A DNA stretch of 64,000 nucleotides from Colocasia esculenta (GCA_014218235.1 CM024755.1:74756631-74820630), one strand, 5' to 3'. Positions 31,949 through 45,356 are shown, counted from the stretch's first letter. Notes: generated from the letters alone by a model not told the origin. Program-made: numbers and translations.

Positions 31949-34675
31949 TGCCCCCAACATTCATATGTCATAATTGCAGCGAAAATTCAAAATCTAAAAT
32001 AATCTGAAATCAATATAAATCTTGACCAACATCTCAAGTCACATCAGGGCGCGACGATCTAATCAAATCTCATGTAATGAAATAGAGAAAGGTCAATCCT
32101 CAACCACAATTAGGGCGAAAAAAAGGATTATTAATTTCTCGGATAACAAAACTCCTTAACAGGAAAGGCTCAATCCCATGCAATCAAAAAAGCTCCTCCA
32201 TCACATGATTCGTACAAAGATTAACCATGACATGATTCTTTGTTTATTGAATGATTTGTACAATCACCAATTCCAAAAGAAAACACTCCTTACAGATCCA
32301 ACCACAGTGGTTTACAAATATGATACATGATTCACTCACACATCAAAAGTTTAAAATTTAAAACTCCTCCAAAACGCTTCCAAGCACTCCACTCTATGGG
32401 ACGGTTACATGCTAAACATGCTCCAAAATGTACCTGAAATGTTAATAGGTTATGAGCAAAGTAGCCCAGTAGGATTTATATCTCATGGTGCGGGCAAAGT
32501 ATAAGTATTTAACATTTTTGTAAGCGGAGTTTCAAGAATGACAAGTAGGAAATCAAGGTAAGCAGGAAGCATGATCATAACAGGCAGAGTTGCATATTAC
32601 AAGAATTCAAGGCAAATCATGATTTTTAACATATCCAGAGAATGCTACACAAGTCAAGCTATGATCTAAATTAAACATGTAACAGATGAACAAGAATTGG
32701 CCATTTCAAACGAATCAAACCTATCAAGTCAAATGAACGAATCAAACATATGATATCAAATAGCACATCATGCTTCATTCATATCATATAACAAAAGGCA
32801 CTTTCCAATCTTGAATACACATGGATGCTAATGCCAAGCACCGCTCAAATTTGGTTGATCTATAATAGTACGTCGGGGTGCTCCTCCCCAGGACCAGATC
32901 AGGCCCCTATTACACAGGCATTTGATTAGGGATATCATCCCAACAGTAGTGCCGAATTCAAATCATTATGGCCATTCAGAGTCAAGAAGGATAGACTTGT
33001 AAGATATAAAAGAGGCTAATAACATAAGCTCAGATCAATGAACTTCAAGAGTATAGATTGACAAGTAGTCAAGCATGCATGTTGAATCAAGCAATGTCGT
33101 AGGCTCAAAGGGGTTCCTATGCATTTCTTTTGCTTTCAGATTCAAGATGAGCAGATTCAAAGATGGACTTTTAGTTAAATCACAAGAGATAGAAATCAAG
33201 GCAATTTAAGAGTCATTAGAATAATCTCCACCTTCTTATCACTTTTAACATGTATAAGATACTACGGTTGTTGTCATGTTGGTTGCTCTTCTATAGGACA
33301 GATCATGGTGGTCAGAAGGGCCAATCAAATTGACACTTGAAATGTACAAGAAGGAACAGTCGAGGTGGCTAGAAGGGCCAATCGGAGTTTCCACAAAGGG
33401 CCAGTCATAATTGCCTCAAAGGCTAGTCATAATTTGTCAAAGAGAACAGTGGAAGTGGCCAGTCGAAGTTAACAGTCGAAGTGGACAGTCGAAGTTGCCA
33501 TGAGGGCTAGTCAAAGATGTAGATCAAGAGTGCCACAAGGCCAGTCAAAGTTTGTCAAAAGAGAATAGTCGAGGTGGCCAAAAGGGTTGATCGAAGCTTA
33601 ACAAGAAAGAAAAGTCGATGTTGTCAAGAGACTTAGACAAGGATTCCAACAAGAAAGTTGATGGAACTAGCATATGATCAATCTTGAAGTGTGCATTTCC
33701 AGTCTAATGGTTCCAGAAATGCGTGGTGACATGGACAAATCAGATGGGTTTCTATCTGGGAAGGTCAAGGAAAAATATGGGCATGTTTCCTAGGAACAAA
33801 GGTCAGGTTCCCTAGGAACAGGCTGAAACAAGGTGAATCTGGTGAGGATGTGAGGTTTAGGAAATCCTAACACTCTATTTATCAGACATTTAGGCAAATC
33901 AAAGGTGTTCCACTAGGTTCTTAACATAGAAAATTCCAGGAATACTTTGAACAAGAACAAGCATTTTAATTTGTGCCCAAGAAAACCTACATTTTGGGTT
34001 GCTCTTTAAAATTCCACTCCTATTGTTTGATGCAATGCTTAGTGGAAGAGGAACTCCTTAAAGTCCAGCTCCAACAGGTCGAGGCAGTGGTCCAAGGATG
34101 AAGAACTTATAAGCTCTCCAAGCTTCAAGCTCCAAGCTGTAGGATCATCCCTCCAGCTCCGGAGTTCTCCATTGTGTCAGGTTTCTAGATTTTTTCAGCA
34201 GTGGCTTTTAAGGAAGGGTAGAAGGGGCTCTCAAGCTCCAAGATTTTCCGTTGAGGAAAGACATAAGGTTCAGCCAAGAAGGGTCGTGTGGCTTATTTAA
34301 GGGGTCTTTGGTCTCATTTAGGACCCTTACTTTATTCCTACATAAGGGACAAAAGAGGACAAAAAGTCCAATCTGGCCATACATAGACCATGCCCAAACC
34401 ATACCCTGCCATACCTAACATTGACTTGGTTTGCAAGAAGGATAGATAGTCAAAATCTGTCACACTTCAAGCCATACCCTTGGCATACTTATCCTTATCT
34501 TAATCTAGAAAAGGACAGACCCACCATGCTTGGCCCATGCCTTTGCGTCAACTTCTAAAGTGATGTGCCTAAGGGTCAGTTCTAAGCACAAACTCCAAAT
34601 CTCTCTCATATTTAAGTCTCCAGATAGTCCTGTTGATGGGGGACAAGGCCTCCATCACTTTGTGTTCAAGAGCCA
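31949..34675 (-). mobile_element. LTR-like sequence, second large-LTR family
   Basis: Begins TGTCATGCCCCCAAC, the reversed end of a large gypsy-type LTR. Near 32875-32910 it has GGGTGCTCCTCCCCAGGACC and CAGATCAGGCCC, matched at 39532-39560 by GGGTGCTCTTCCCAAGACC and CAGGTCAGAGCCC in the sequence starting at 38830. There is no coding region. The right end is not found; it may run on into the tandem array at 34676. The assignment rests on these shared blocks and the terminus. Confidence 0.45.
33290..33660. repeat. Degenerate AGTCGAAG / GGTGGCCAGAAGGGCC minisatellite
   Basis: The words GTGGCCAGAAGGGCC, CCAATCG and CAGTCGAAGTGG recur about ten times at 25-45 base spacing with many substitutions. 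It lies inside the LTR-like sequence. Confidence 0.6.
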
Positions 34676-35498
34676 TATCGATTGCTATATAACAAGGCAA
34701 TCGATGGTTGAATACCCAGACAATCGATTGTAATAAGGCAATCGATTGAAGGAAACATCGATTACTAAGCAACATCGATTACTACTTAAACATCGATTGC
34801 AGACCAACATCGATTACTACTTAAACATCGATTGCGGACCAACATCGATTGATCTTAAACATTGATTATAGACCAACATCGATTACTACTTAAACATTGA
34901 TTGTAGACCAACAAAGATTACGGACCAACATTGATTACTACTTAAACATCGATTATCCCTTTGAACATCGATTATTAAAGGAAACATCGATTGTTCCACT
35001 TAAACATCGATTACTAAGGAAACATCGATTGTTCCACTTAAACATCAATTACTAAAAGAAACATCTATTGTTCACTGAAACATCGATTACTAAAGGAAAC
35101 ATCGATTGTTCACTTGAACATCGAATACTAAAGGAAACATCAATTGTTCACTTGAACATCGATTACTAAGGAAACATCGATTATTCCACTTGAACATCAA
35201 TTACTAAATGAAACATCGATTGTTCCACTTGAACATTGATTACTAAAGGAAACATCGATTGTTCCACTTGAACATCGATTACTAAGGAAACATCAATTGA
35301 TCACTTGAACATCGATTACTAAAGGAAACATCGATTGTTCACTTGAACATTGATTACTAAAGGAAACATCGATTATTCACTTGAACATCGATTACTAAAG
35401 GAAACATCGATTGTTCCGCTTGAACATCGATTACTGAGGAAACATCAATTGTTCACTTAAGCATCGATTACTAAAAGAAATATCGATTGTTCCACTTG
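34676..35498. repeat. 39-bp tandem array with ATCGAT core
   Basis: About 40 half-units of 19-20 bases, each with AACATCGATT, alternating between a TACTAAAGGAA tail and a GTTCCACTTG tail. The higher-order unit is 39 bases. Early units (34676-34960) are more variable. The array resumes at 38763 after an inserted 3.26-kb unit. Confidence 0.9.
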
Positions 35499-38400
35499 TG
35501 TGACGGCCCTCGATACACCGGTACGGTCATACCGACCCACGTCGGTATAGCGAGTGCTGCCACAGTGGGACATTTACCCAAACGATACAAACAGCTGAGA
35601 TACACGCGAATATACAACAGAGTAGCGGAAGTAAAAGACCAATGTCTTCATTCATTCATCATCCACATTAAACATACATGTAGTTCGCGTTTAACATAAA
35701 AGAACTAAAATCCACATGATTTAAATTGCTGAAATTAAATACAATGTCCACACTTATACATCCTTTTCATGATACTTCTAGTACAATGTTCCAAATTTAC
35801 ATACTATGAAATACACAATCTCAAAGAACTCCAACAACTAGCTAGTCTCCGCGCTCGGAGTCCGTCTCCACCGTCTCCTCAAGCGGTGTCGTGTCACCAA
35901 CTATACCTGTACGCCAAAGCAAGGAGTGAGTCCAAGGACTCAGCAAGCAACACTACTCATGATATACACTTATAAGTCCTAGTGGTTTCTACATGCACAT
36001 TACAATTAGCCACACATAGCATGTTAGTCATTTCAAGTTGTCAACCTATCATGAAAGTTCTACAATTTTATACATAACTCATGCTTTCAGATTTCTAAAA
36101 TAAACTTCACCTATCACATGGTCTCTATTCAATTTACTCATGAAACTTTAATCTTTAAAGGATCAAAACATGAGAGCTATCAACATGAACTTTTACATAC
36201 ATGGACGGGAAATACAACTAGCATGGATTTTACACATTTTTAAACACGTTCATGAACCTTTTCACATGCTTTAGGTTGCTGATTTCATATGGTTTCATGG
36301 CTGAAAACCTATGCATGAGAGCTACAACAATGCATAAAACATATCACATCAACAGCCATTCATGCAGTCTTGTGCCCGTGTTCACTAATTATCCCTAACA
36401 TGGATTCTAAGCATCTTTGCACATTAAACATAATGATAATAACATGAATTTACTGAATTCACATGGTTTCAGATTTGTATCACATAGGTTTCAATAACAC
36501 ATTTCCACATCTTTAGTTTCACATTTTTATTTGCACAAGTTTTCTCTTTCACATGGTTCACTTTACACATACACATTCACATGTCACTTACACATTTACA
36601 CATTTCACATTACACATTTTAGGTGCCGTGACACATAGTCCAAACCACCAAAGAAGGACATATACACATCACATTACACATAGACGCCATCTAGGCATTC
36701 CAATGGCGACTCTTGGACTGCGCAGACCGGGAGAACAAGTCTCCACCCTAACCAGTGGTACTTGTCCACCTCCAGGATTTCCCCCTAATGCCCTTAGGGT
36801 CACTTAACACATTGAACTTTCTCAGAGGGACTTTTCCCTGATACAGCTCCACTGCCCTCTATGGAAGCAGTGTCACATTGGCACAGTTACACATTTACAC
36901 ATTTACCGTTTTACACTTGGTTTTACACATAACACTTCATCTCATTCACTTTCTCACTCACATGAACACCTCTGTTTTTCCTAACATGGTACTACAGAAT
37001 TTCAAGGTTTAACCCACAGTAAACACACTAATCATGCTGGGTTTAAACAAAATCTAATCACATTACGATCATATGCACGAATTATCACATTTCACAAGAA
37101 AAACACATAACTTTCTATTTACTAATCCAAATGACCTGCAATTTTAACCACATGTTGTTTTCGGGTTCAAGGTCATACCCTCAAATTTTCAGATTTTTCT
37201 GAGCTAATTAGAATTTACAGAAAATAAAACGCCTAATTAGCATGCTATTAACAACTTAAGTTAACATGGGTCTAACACATTTTGCAAATTAGCCACTTGC
37301 TGTTTAAACATAAGCTATTAACATATGTATGAATTGAGGATACAAAATTACCCTAATTCATACATCTATGGATTGAACACTACAAATCATTCTTACATGC
37401 TTTCATTTTATTCTACCGAATCGGATTTATTTGCACGTTACATTAGCATGGATAATTTACCAAATTTGCAAAACAGGTATATTGACCCACTGACTTTCAT
37501 GATCAGACCAAAACCAAGGCCTTCATACAATTCTAATCATGAAAACTAATTTTGCAAGAATCAACAATTCATGCTCACAAGTTTAAGGAATACCATTTCC
37601 ACATTCACCATCACACCACATTCATCCACACACCACAATGCACAATATACATAGAGTATAAGGTTTACCATATATCCTCATCACGTAAAACATACCGAAA
37701 TTAATGTATAAGAGGGATAGAACAGCTCATTGTTCTGTCCAGAAGAACTCGGCGGCGGTCTCTAGCCGCTGACTCAGGGTCAGCGGCATGGTCGATGGAC
37801 GCCAAGCTCATCACAGGCATCCAGGGACCTTGCCGTCGAACCAGGTCTGTGCAGAAACACAGACCCGAGCTCTGAATCTTGGGTGAATAGGAGGGTCTAG
37901 GACTCGAGGAAAAATCCATAAAAATCACAAAACCAACCTAGACTCATAAGGGAACATCAGGGATAGGTCACTTGCCTTTAGAAATTTCCTCCAAGGGATT
38001 TATGGCTCAGTGAAGACCTCCTTGGGAAGTTCCAAGAAAGTTGCAGAACCCCTTCCAAACGATCTCTCCTCCGGGCTCCTGGATGATCTCCACGCCGAGG
38101 GGATGTCGGGGAAGCCTTCCTTGTTGGTCCAGCAACCTCCTTGCAGCAGGGGGACGCCGGATTAAGGTCCAGGGATGTGGATTTTTGGGTGGCAAAATGG
38201 GTTTTCTCTCAGACTTGCTCCTAGGGTTTTTCTTTCTCCTTTCTCCTCCTGCAAGGGTGAAGGGAAGAGTGGGAGAGTCCAATTCGGGTTCAGGATTTAG
38301 GAGGGTCTCTCTCCCACTCACTAGGGTGATGGGACACCCTCAGAGCCGTTGGGGGACATCCCCCCAATGGTGGCCATACCTTGCTTCAGAAGCTTGCAGC

Positions 38401-38762
38401 TCTGCTGCGCATGCAGGTCAGAGAAGTTGGCGTCCATATCGCTGGACGCCGGGATGAGTATTGGCGTCCAGGTCTGGACGCTGACACCACCTAAACGGCC
38501 TGGGCTTGACGCCAAGGTGGCCTTCGGCCAGGACTTTAAATTATGCAGAAAACCATGCATACCATGCACCTATACATGCAATATACATATGGTATTGTAT
38601 CCATACTATCATCATGCAATACATACATTATTTATACTTAATATAAACACATGCACACGTAATTATACTAATTAATGCGTACGTAAATATGTAGATACAT
38701 ACACAAGTACAAACATACACACATAAATACAAATAATACGACGAAAATTCGAGGGTCTTACA
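35499..38762 (-). mobile_element. 3.26-kb LTR-like unit (copy II)
   Basis: Plus-strand ends TGTGACGGCCCTC and GAGGGTCTTACA, target duplication ACTTG (35494-35498 and 38763-38767), inserted inside the ATCGAT array. It is closely similar to copy III, with the same GGCGTCCA/TGGACGCC hairpin at 38429-38450 and the same TATA-containing segment on the minus strand. No open frame of note. It is interpreted as a solo LTR. Confidence 0.88.
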
Positions 38763-38829
38763 ACTTGAACATAGATTACTAAGGAAACATCGATTGTTCC
38801 ACTTGAACATCGATTACTAAAGGAAATAT
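38763..38829. repeat. Continuation of the ATCGAT array
   Basis: Two further 39-base units follow copy II directly, showing that the array was continuous before the insertion. It is then cut by the TGTGACACCCCG terminus at 38830. Confidence 0.9.
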
Positions 38830-39705
38830 TGTGACACCCCGAGTGCAGCGGAAAACCCGGGTGCACACAGATGTCATTCAATTAAGTGTAACAACATGCG
38901 GGTAGAAGGAAAACATGACATTATATTTACATGTAATAGCTTTATATCACACAGTCATAGTTCTTTACTTGGTAGGTATCAAGTAACTGTACAATAAGAG
39001 ACAAAAATAAAAGTATAAAAGTGGTTCTTCTGGTCTACTTCTCAGTCCCTTGCTCGCCCTCTTCCTTATCGGTCTCACTAGAATCTGGAAAAAGTGTTGT
39101 AATCACATTATGAGCTAATTGCCCAATAGGTAAATTCACACTGCCTGGGGTTTAAGTGATTAAGATATTAAAACAGTGGTACATAAACTTGATGAATAAG
39201 TATATTGAAAATTGACATGGTAATAAGAGAGTATATCAAACATAATTAGAACACTTTGAAGCATGTGTTGCAAGAATGTCACTGTAAGGATGTTAGGCAT
39301 GTACTATCAAGTAAAGGATTAAATTAGAAACAAGAAGAGTCAAGTAAAACAAGTTTATAAGGGTAAGTTCTCAGAAAGTGAGAATTTTTCATGTATCGAA
39401 CAACTAGATATTGAGCACTAAGTACTCACATACACGCTATCTAAAACCATATGTCTTGTAAATTTAACATGTCGTTTAGGTGTAATGCCACACCAGACCA
39501 TTCACACTCCCATGGGCACAAGTACTTTTGGGTGCTCTTCCCAAGACCAGGTCAGAGCCCTTAAATTGGCTCATTCCAGCATTGTAAATCCACGAGAGAT
39601 TTAGAGATCCCAAGTTCTAGACATTGCAAGTGAATTTTCAAGAAATATAAGACAAGCTAACATGTAAGAGTTGATCCATGAATACTTTATAAATCACTTT
39701 TAGAG

Positions 39706-40092
39706 GAGTAAATAACTTAATAATTATTTCAGGTAAATCTGGAATTTAATATACCATAATTCATGTAAATGTTACTTCAAGAAAGAACTTTGATTAACAG
39801 GGTGTGTCGACCTGAAACAAGAGTGTGTCGACCTGAGTAAATAACTTAATAATTATTTCAGGTAAATTTGGAATTTAATATATCATAATTCATGTAAATG
39901 TTACTTCAAGAAAGAACTCTGATTAACAGGGTGTGTCGACCTGAAACAAGAGTGTGTCGACCTGAGTAAATAACTTAATAATTATTTCAGGTAAATCTGT
40001 AATTTAATATACCATAATTCATGCAAATGTTACTTCAAGAAAGAACTCTGATTAACATGGTGTGTCGACCTGAAACAATAGTGTGTCGACCT
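39706..40092. repeat. Three tandem units of 129 bases
   Basis: Units start at 39706, 39835 and 39964 with GAGTAAATAACTTAATAATT and end with GTGTGTCGACCT. They differ at only a few positions, so the array is recent. Confidence 0.95.
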
Positions 40093-40480
40093 GAGTCACT
40101 GAGTGTGTCGACCAGAGTCATTGAAAACAAGGGTTAGGTTTACCTGAGTGCGAGGTTAGGTCGACCTGAGTGCAGGGTGTGTCAACCTGATGAAAGGGTG
40201 TGTTAACTTGATTGAAGGGTTAGATCAGCCTGAGTGTAGAGTGTGTCAACCTGATGAAAGTGTTAGGTCGACCTGAGTGCAAGGTGTGTCAACCTGATGA
40301 AAGGGTTAGGTCGACCTGAGTGCAGGGTGTGTCAACCTGATGAAAGGGTTAGGTTGACACACTGAACGGTATGTGTTGACACACTGAACGGTATGTGTCG
40401 ACACAATCTTCAATCTTTTATTCCTGTAAGGAAACTGCCTTACTGAAACCCAGCCTCTGTCGACACCCTGATCAAGATGT
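40093..40480. repeat. Short tandem repeats with GTCGAC core
   Basis: Repeats of about 21 bases (GTGTGTCGACCTGA, and variants GTCAACCTGATGAAAGGG and GGTTAGGTCGACCTGAGTGC) form 42-base pairs repeated four to five times. They derive from the end of the 129-base unit. Confidence 0.85.
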
Positions 40481-41149
40481 GTCGACCTACTATGGCTTTT
40501 CAGAACCTACTAATCAAAGAGATTGGTCTTAACAGAATTTAACCTCATGTCCTCTATTTAAAAGAACATGCTACAAATATCAATATCAAGTTTTGAGAAA
40601 ATAATGATGAACTCTAATTTCATAAGAAACTACAGAGAGCTGCGATGGTATCAAGAGAAATTACATAAATATATATAAATGACCCAAAAATCACATGATG
40701 GGCTTTTAAAGTGAAACTTCAGATGAAATATTTGTTTCTGATCTGTATTAATTGAAATTCTTGATTTATAAACTTGATTAAAATCAAGGGAAACATTACT
40801 ATCTTATAGGTAATGTGAAGATACCTACCTTGCACGTTACTTCATTCTTCTTTCTTTCCAACAGAACCTGGCTGACCTTTACTCCTTCTGCAAAACTCCT
40901 CCTTTCCTGGCATTTCTTCTTCTTCCAATACTTCCACCGCCGACCCCTTTCTATCTATACATATATATACTTGCACATGCATGCTAAACACTTCCACACT
41001 CTCACACGTAACTTTCTAATCATTGCACCCACTTTCTCTTAACACCTCACACACTCATGCATGTTACACTAACATGCACACACTTACACGTATGTATGTA
41101 CATGCAGAAATGCTTATCCCTTTCTTTGTTATTATTTTATCATTTCTTT

Positions 41150-41168
41150 TGACACACACACACACACT
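41150..41168. repeat. (CA)n microsatellite
   Basis: A run of about eight CA dinucleotides directly before a CACTAGTACAAATT word. Confidence 0.85.
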
Positions 41169-41340
41169 AGTACAAATTATGGAATAGACGACCATTAGTT
41201 AAGAACCGTCGGTGGTTCTGCATAAAGCCAACGGTCTTAACCGTCGATTGTTTATTTGAGAATTGACGACACATTTATCGTAGTTTAATATATAAAATTT
41301 ACTTTTCTATTTTAATCATTGTTTAATAATTATATTTTAT
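41165..41340 (+). mobile_element. Possible CACTA element terminus
   Basis: CACTAGTACAAATT resembles CACTA-superfamily termini, and the next 120 bases hold short direct and inverted motifs (AACCGTCGG, CCGTCGATTG, AACGGTCTTAACCGTCG) like CACTA subterminal repeats. No matching opposite end and no 3-bp duplication were found, so this is tentative. Confidence 0.35.
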
Positions 41341-41379
41341 TTTTTATACCTGCACCTTAATTCTCCAACCTGTGTAAAA

Positions 41380-42086
41380 CTTGGATTTGGATCGCCCCCA
41401 CGTCTCTCTCACCCCGCCCGCTGAAGAGAAGATCGCACAGCAGAAACCGCCCTCGCCTCGGCCCTCCCAGCCCATGGAAGAGGCAGATCCAGTGACCACC
41501 GGCCACGCGCTCTCACCCCGCCGGCCGCGCGCCCTCTCCCCTCCGACCGCGTGCCCTCGCCGTCGCCTTGCCCCGCCCCCGGAAAGGGAAGAGTGGGCAG
41601 CCCGTGCGAGATTTGGTTTTCGATTGCCCCACATCTCGCGCCTCGCCCCACCTGCTGAAGAGGAGAGCAAGTAGAAACCGTCGGACGCCCTCGCCTTGCC
41701 CCGCCCTCACTTTGCCCCCGCCCATCCCACGGAAGAGGCAGAACCGGTAGAGGACCGCCGGCCGCGCGCCCTCTCCCTACCGCCCGGACTCCCTCGCCAT
41801 CACCTTGCCCTGTCCGTGGAAGGGGAAGAGTGGGCAGACCACCTGCCACGTGCCTTCTCTGCTCAGCCCATACTCCCTCGTCCTCTTCGTCCTCGCCTCG
41901 GCCCGCCCACGGAAGAGGAAGAGCAGGCAGATCGCCCGCCGCGCACCCTCTCCCTGCCGCCCAGACGCCCTCCCTCTCCCCATAGCCACGGTAGCCCACG
42001 CGACCAGTTCTCTCCTCCCCCTGCTGCATCCCGCCTCCTCCTCTTCCTCCCATCAACACTAGTCCACTCCTCCTCTGATCCTGCAG
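41380..42086. repeat. GC-rich tandem repeat region
   Basis: Degenerate units of about 130-230 bases share GCGCGCCCTCTCCC, CTCGCC, CACGGAAGAGGCAGA and GGAAGGGGAAGAGTGGGCAG words. Long open frames occur on both strands at once, which points to composition and not coding. Copy I of the 3.27-kb unit is inserted at its right end. Confidence 0.6.
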
Positions 42087-45000
42087 TGTAAGGCCCTCGA
42101 ATTTTGTTGTATTATTTTATTTCGTGTAAATAATTCATGTTGTGTATACATAGATGTACATATCTACGTATGTATTAACTAGTTATACTTATGTGTGCAT
42201 GTGTATAATTAGTTGTAAATAATGTGTGAATTGCAAGGTGGTAGTGTGTGCATGGTAGTATATGTATGGCATGTATATATGTATAAGTTAAGCATGGTTT
42301 CTACATGTTTTGAGTTCTGGCCGAAGGACCCAATTGGCGTCCACATGGATGGACGTCCATGCTGAGTCAGCGTCCACCTCGATGGACGCCAAGACTTGAG
42401 CCAACGTCCATGGATGTGGACGTTAAGATCTCTGACCTGCATGCGTTGCAGACCCCAAAACTCCGGGGGCAAGCAAGCCCAGCCATTGGGGAGAAGTCCC
42501 CAACGGCTATCAGGCCATCCCATCACCTCTCCGGGGTTCCCCAAACCCCTCTCCTATAAACTAAACCCTTGCTGCACCAGAAAAACCTCTCTTGACCTCT
42601 TTCAAGAGATAGAGAAAACCCTAGCTCGGAGTTGCACAAAGACTGAACTTTGGAGGCTTCAATTCGGCGATTCAAGGCTTCATCCGGCGACCTACTGCAT
42701 CAGGAGGATAGCTGGAACATCGGGGAAGGCTTCCCCAACTGTGGTTTGGCTCCTACACCAACCTAGAACCCGGAGGAGAGCAATTGTGGAGGCTTCTTGG
42801 GACTGCCCAAGGAGAGCTTCACCGCCATCTTTGATCCCTTTGAAGAATTATTTAGAGGCAAGTAAACCTCACATTTCGTCCATGTAGATGTCTAGTAGGG
42901 TTTTGCTATTTTTACAGATTTTAAATCGAGTCCTGGAACCCCCATTCCTCTTGTTTTTTGGAGCTCGGGTCTGTGTTTCTGCACAGACCTGAACTTGACG
43001 GCAAGAGCCCTTGCCGCCAAGTTCTTCATTAACGGCCAACGATGTTGCCGTTAATCTCCTTTAACGGCCAGACTATGCCGTTAAGATCATCAGGACAGAA
43101 CATTGAGCTGTTCTCTCCTTCTATATGATAATTTTCGAGGTTCTCGCATGAGGATATATGGTAACCGTACTATGATATGTATTATGAATGGTGGTATGAG
43201 TGGTGAGGTCCATACAATTTCTGAAATTGGTATGAAGGGTGTCATTTATGAAAAATGCATGTATGATAAAAATCCTAGATCATGTTGGTTTATGTTTGTG
43301 CAACTCGTGAGGAATTTGGGTGCCCTAAATTTTATAAACCATGTGTGTATGGGTCAGTATGCGCCCTGAAATTTCTGAATTTTTCCCATGTTCGTATGAT
43401 TTTACTGTAAATTCCTGTTCTGAAAATAGAAAACATGCGTAGGGTTGTGAAATTTCCAGTAAATTGTGTGTTGTGTAATAAATCTGGGGAAAATTCCTGT
43501 GATAAGGTATATGTTGGGTTCAGGGTTGAGGTCTGTTGAATCTGCTGTTCATGTTGTGTTCGGTGTGGAATTGAATTATGGATAATATGAGGCTGGATGT
43601 TTCAATTTCTGAAAATATATGTTAACTCTGAAAAATCTGTAAAATTTCATGTAAGATTATAAACTTGAAATGAGTATGTGGTTAAATTTTCATGCTATTC
43701 TGATGACTGTAAAGTATGTTATGAAAATTTCATGTGAAAAATGTGAAAAATGCATGTTATCATGAATATGACTTAATGATGTGTTTTTCCAACTTGATTA
43801 ATGCAAGTTAGTGAATGTTAATCCCTGTTATCAGTAGCATCATGCTAGGAAAAATAGAGCCATGTGTGTGAATGAGAGAATGTAAAGGTGTGTGTGCGCC
43901 ATGTGTAAAAAATGTGTGTAAAAATCGGTATGTGTAATGTGTACGACTGTGCCAAGTGTGATACTGCTTCCATAGAGGGTCGTGGAACCATACCATGGAA
44001 AAGTCCCCATGGGAAGGTTCAATGTGTTAAGATCTTAAGGGCATTAGGATGAAATCCTGGAGGTGGACAAGTACCACTGGTTAGGGTGGAGACTTGTTCT
44101 CCCGGTCTGCGCAGTCCAAGAGTCGTCACTGTATTGCCTAGGTGGCGTCTATGTGTATGTGTCCTTCTAATGGTGGTTTGGACTATGTGTCATGGCACTA
44201 AAGTGTAAATGTGAAAATGTGAAATGTGAATGTGATCATGTGTAAATTGTGTAGTGTGAATATGAGTAAATGTGCAATGTGTAAAAAGGGAACTATGTGA
44301 ATGAGGAAATTGTGCAACCATATGAAACTAATGTGTTAGATGATGAAATGGTGATCCATGATATGTTAATGTTAAACTTGTGTCATAACAGCAACCTAAT
44401 CGTAGTTATGAAAATGTTTTACATGTGTACAAATGCGTAGAATCCATGCTAGTAGCATTTCTTGCTTATGTGTAAACGTTTCCATGTTTAAGCGCCACCA
44501 TGATATAGTTAATTGAGATTGTAGCTCTCATGTGATTGGGTGTGAGTTTCTAATTCATGTCAAAACAGCAAGCTAAAAATGTATAAAACGACAATGTGCA
44601 TGTGCAAGAATGTGTAGAAATCATGATAGGAAGGTCTCCTTTCATATATGTAAGCACACTGTGTTTGGTTGCTCTCATGTTTTGCTTAATTGGAGGTAAA
44701 ACCTTTATGTGATGGAATAAGTAGAAAGCATGTGATAGGACGTTTTATTTTGGAAAAATCTGAAGTCATGAACCATGTGTTTAATTTGGTAGAATTACCA
44801 TGATAGGTTGTCTCTTATTGATGTCAAGCATGCTACATGTCTTGTCTTGTGACTTGGGATGAAAACCTGCTATGATATATGCATGTATGATATGTGTGGT
44901 GTTATTTGCTGAGTCCTTTAGACTCATTACTTGATTCGGCGTACAGGTTTAGTTGGTGACGCTACACCGTTAGAGGAGGCAGTGGAGAGCGACTCCGAGC

Positions 45001-45356
45001 ATGGAGACTAGCTCTTTGGAGTTCACTTGTGACATTTTGTGATTTCATAGTATGTATTGTAAGGCAGTGTATAAGAATTATCATGTAATCATGGACAAAC
45101 TATGTATTTTATTTTGGCACTTCTTTATGTGGATTATGTGGACTTTAGATCTTTAAATTGTTACATGAATCATGTATGTTAAATGTGGATGATGAGATGA
45201 ATGAAAGACATAGTTCTTTTACTTCCGCTACTCTGTATTTATATTTGTGTGTATCTCAATCGTATGTTATTGTTTGGGTAAATGCCCCACTGTGATAACG
45301 TTCACTATACCGACGTGAGTTGGTATAACCGTACCGGTATAATGAGGGTCGTCACA
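42087..45356 (+). mobile_element. 3.27-kb LTR-like unit (copy I)
   Basis: Starts TGTAAGGCCCTCGAAT, ends AGGGTCGTCACA, target duplication TGCAG (42082-42086 and 45357-45361). It is uninterrupted, so it is the best reference copy. A TATA element CTCCTATAAACT lies near 42549, and a hairpin GCGTCCA/TGGACGC at 42370-42389. The TG...CA ends sit in a longer imperfect inverted repeat (TGTAAGGCCCTC against TGTGACGACCCTC). No coding, primer site or polypurine tract. It is interpreted as a solo LTR of a large-LTR gypsy element. Confidence 0.88.

Larger units (their letters stand above)
38830..41150 (-). mobile_element. LTR-like sequence with TGTGACACCCCG terminus
   Basis: Starts TGTGACACCCCGAGTGCAGC, the reversed end of a large LTR, and shares the CCCAAGACCAGGTCAG block with the sequence at 31949. 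It holds two internal tandem arrays (39706-40092 and 40100-40480). No coding frame. The other end and the target duplication were not located, so it may be truncated near the (CA)n at 41150. Confidence 0.45.

Noticed and set aside
34676..35498. CRISPR-like array
   Set aside because: Units are contiguous 39-base tandem repeats with no unique spacers, in a plant genome. It is a satellite-type array.
41344..42091. Long open frames on both strands (up to 216 codons) in GC-rich DNA
   Set aside because: They overlap on both strands and follow a repeat unit. The translations are Arg/Gly/Pro-rich without any domain, as expected from GC composition and repetition.
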